DNA of 64,000 nt. Source: Strigamia acuminata (lineage: Eukaryota > Arthropoda > Chilopoda > Geophilomorpha > Linotaeniidae). The notes under the pieces were generated by a model, which was not told the origin of the DNA, did not search any database, and saw only the letters and a program-made list of their open reading frames with translations. A program made the position numbers and the translations under genes. This document shows, piece after piece, positions 63,394-64,000 of the stretch (position 1 is its first letter; each line of letters opens with the position of its first letter). The stretch is taken from positions 6,510,001 through 6,574,000 of the forward strand of contig OX442322.1 of the NCBI GenBank assembly GCA_949358305.1, written 5' to 3'.

Positions 63394-64000
63394 TGCATCT
63401 TCAAGAAAATATAAATTTTATTTGAGAACATGAATCAACCGTCGGAAATTAATTTAATTTCAAATTAAATTAATTGTCGACCAACAACTGGATTAATTTC
63501 ATAATTAATTCTTAAGTTCCCTTGTTAGCGTGTTTCCTCCATTTGTCGAATAATTATTAAGATTAATAATTATTCTCGACTTGGCATATAATTTCATTTT
63601 ATCGTTTAACACAATATCGCTGATAAAATATTCAAATTAGTGTTTATTTAATGAAATAAACCTAATTTTTGTATCTACACGACATAATAACTAAAAAACA
63701 TATAAAAATATTAAAAAAAAAATATTTTTGTAAGTGTTTTTTAGCATCCGACAATAGTCATTTTACATGGTTTTAATTGTACGAATAATTCCACAATTCG
63801 TCCGAGTAAATAATTTACTACCGACATCTGGTGGCGTTTGCCCCTATCATACACGTGACTTGTTAACCCATGTCTGCTCACCAATTTCCAAGGAACTTAA
63901 GAGATATTTTATCTTTCAAAAAATAAACACTTACTAACTAGGTGTAGTCCTAGAAGGGTATACTTGGCTAGTTTAATGTCTAGCTTCACGTATTTGCGAG
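63394..64000 (-). other. G2-type spacer upstream of ORF3
   Basis: AT-rich and non-coding. It contains a 14-bp perfect hairpin (63447-63475), a nearly perfect one at 63545-63580, and a CTCF-like sequence (AAACGCCACCAGATGTCGG on the minus strand, 63821-63839) in the pol-ORF3 spacer position, as in G3. Confidence 0.6.

Larger units (their letters stand above)
59504..64000 (-). mobile_element. G2-type retrotransposon, minus strand, 3' part (runs off the window)
   Basis: 3' LTR, PPT and ORF3 of an element inserted into the G3 LTR. The left flank is AACT (59500-59503), the presumed target duplication. Gag, pol and 5' LTR would lie beyond 64000. The LTR is of the G2 type but clearly diverged from 37682-39127. 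Confidence 0.9.

Overview
This window is invertebrate-type animal DNA built almost entirely of LTR retrotransposons of the Ty3/gypsy type. The evidence for a eukaryote is direct: primer-binding sites complementary to the 3' ends of eukaryotic tRNA-Gln and tRNA-His, splice-site-like sequences, AATAAA signals, and large non-coding spaces with TATA and TCAGT-type promoters. An arthropod or related invertebrate is my inference; no ordinary host gene is visible that would fix the taxon.

I name four families here. G1, G2 and G3 are related: long LTRs (about 1.45-1.74 kb) that begin TGTGA and end CGTCACA (TCATCACA at one G1 copy edge), a tRNA-Gln primer site, gag and pol in a -1 frame relationship, and a third ORF (ORF3) where errantiviruses carry env. 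H is unrelated at this level: 857-bp LTRs, a tRNA-His primer site, a two-knuckle Gag, and a spliced antisense gene between pol and the 3' LTR.

Layout. 1-3208 and 22668-30959 are the two halves of one G1 element on the + strand (partial 5' LTR, leader, deleted gag, pol, ORF3, 3' LTR). It is split inside pol by a second G1 element on the - strand (3209-22667, ATTA target duplication). That inner element has lost most of gag-pol through a deletion with a fold-back inversion, keeps an intact ORF3, and is itself split by the H element (7681-17891, + strand, ATAG target duplication). 30960-37681 is non-coding DNA with a TIR/MITE-like element, a well-supported minus-strand LTR (36543-36993) and a weaker one. 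37682-46456 is the 5' part of a G2 element with intact gag and pol. At about 46456 it switches to the 3' part of a G3 element, whose LTR (48600-50249) also serves as the 5' LTR of a following G3 element (50252-59503; protease region deleted, ORF3 intact). That G3 3' LTR is cut at 59503 by a minus-strand G2-type element whose 3' LTR and ORF3 fill 59504-63393 and which runs off the window.

How the genes fit together. Gag (capsid and zinc knuckle) and Pol (protease, RT, RNase H, integrase) are linked by what looks like programmed -1 frameshifting: an A-AAA-AAY heptamer touching the gag stop, a 7-nt spacer, and a G5/C5 hairpin, in all three G families. ORF3 is not an envelope gene: it has no signal peptide or membrane segment but a conserved Cys-rich zinc-binding-type domain, with a 3' splice-site-like sequence just before its ATG. 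The LTRs carry CTCF-like motifs near their 5' edge, degenerate tandem repeats and many perfect short hairpins. The H antisense gene has a GT-AG intron that joins two open frames and an AATAAA just after the stop. These are the points I consider most worth checking.
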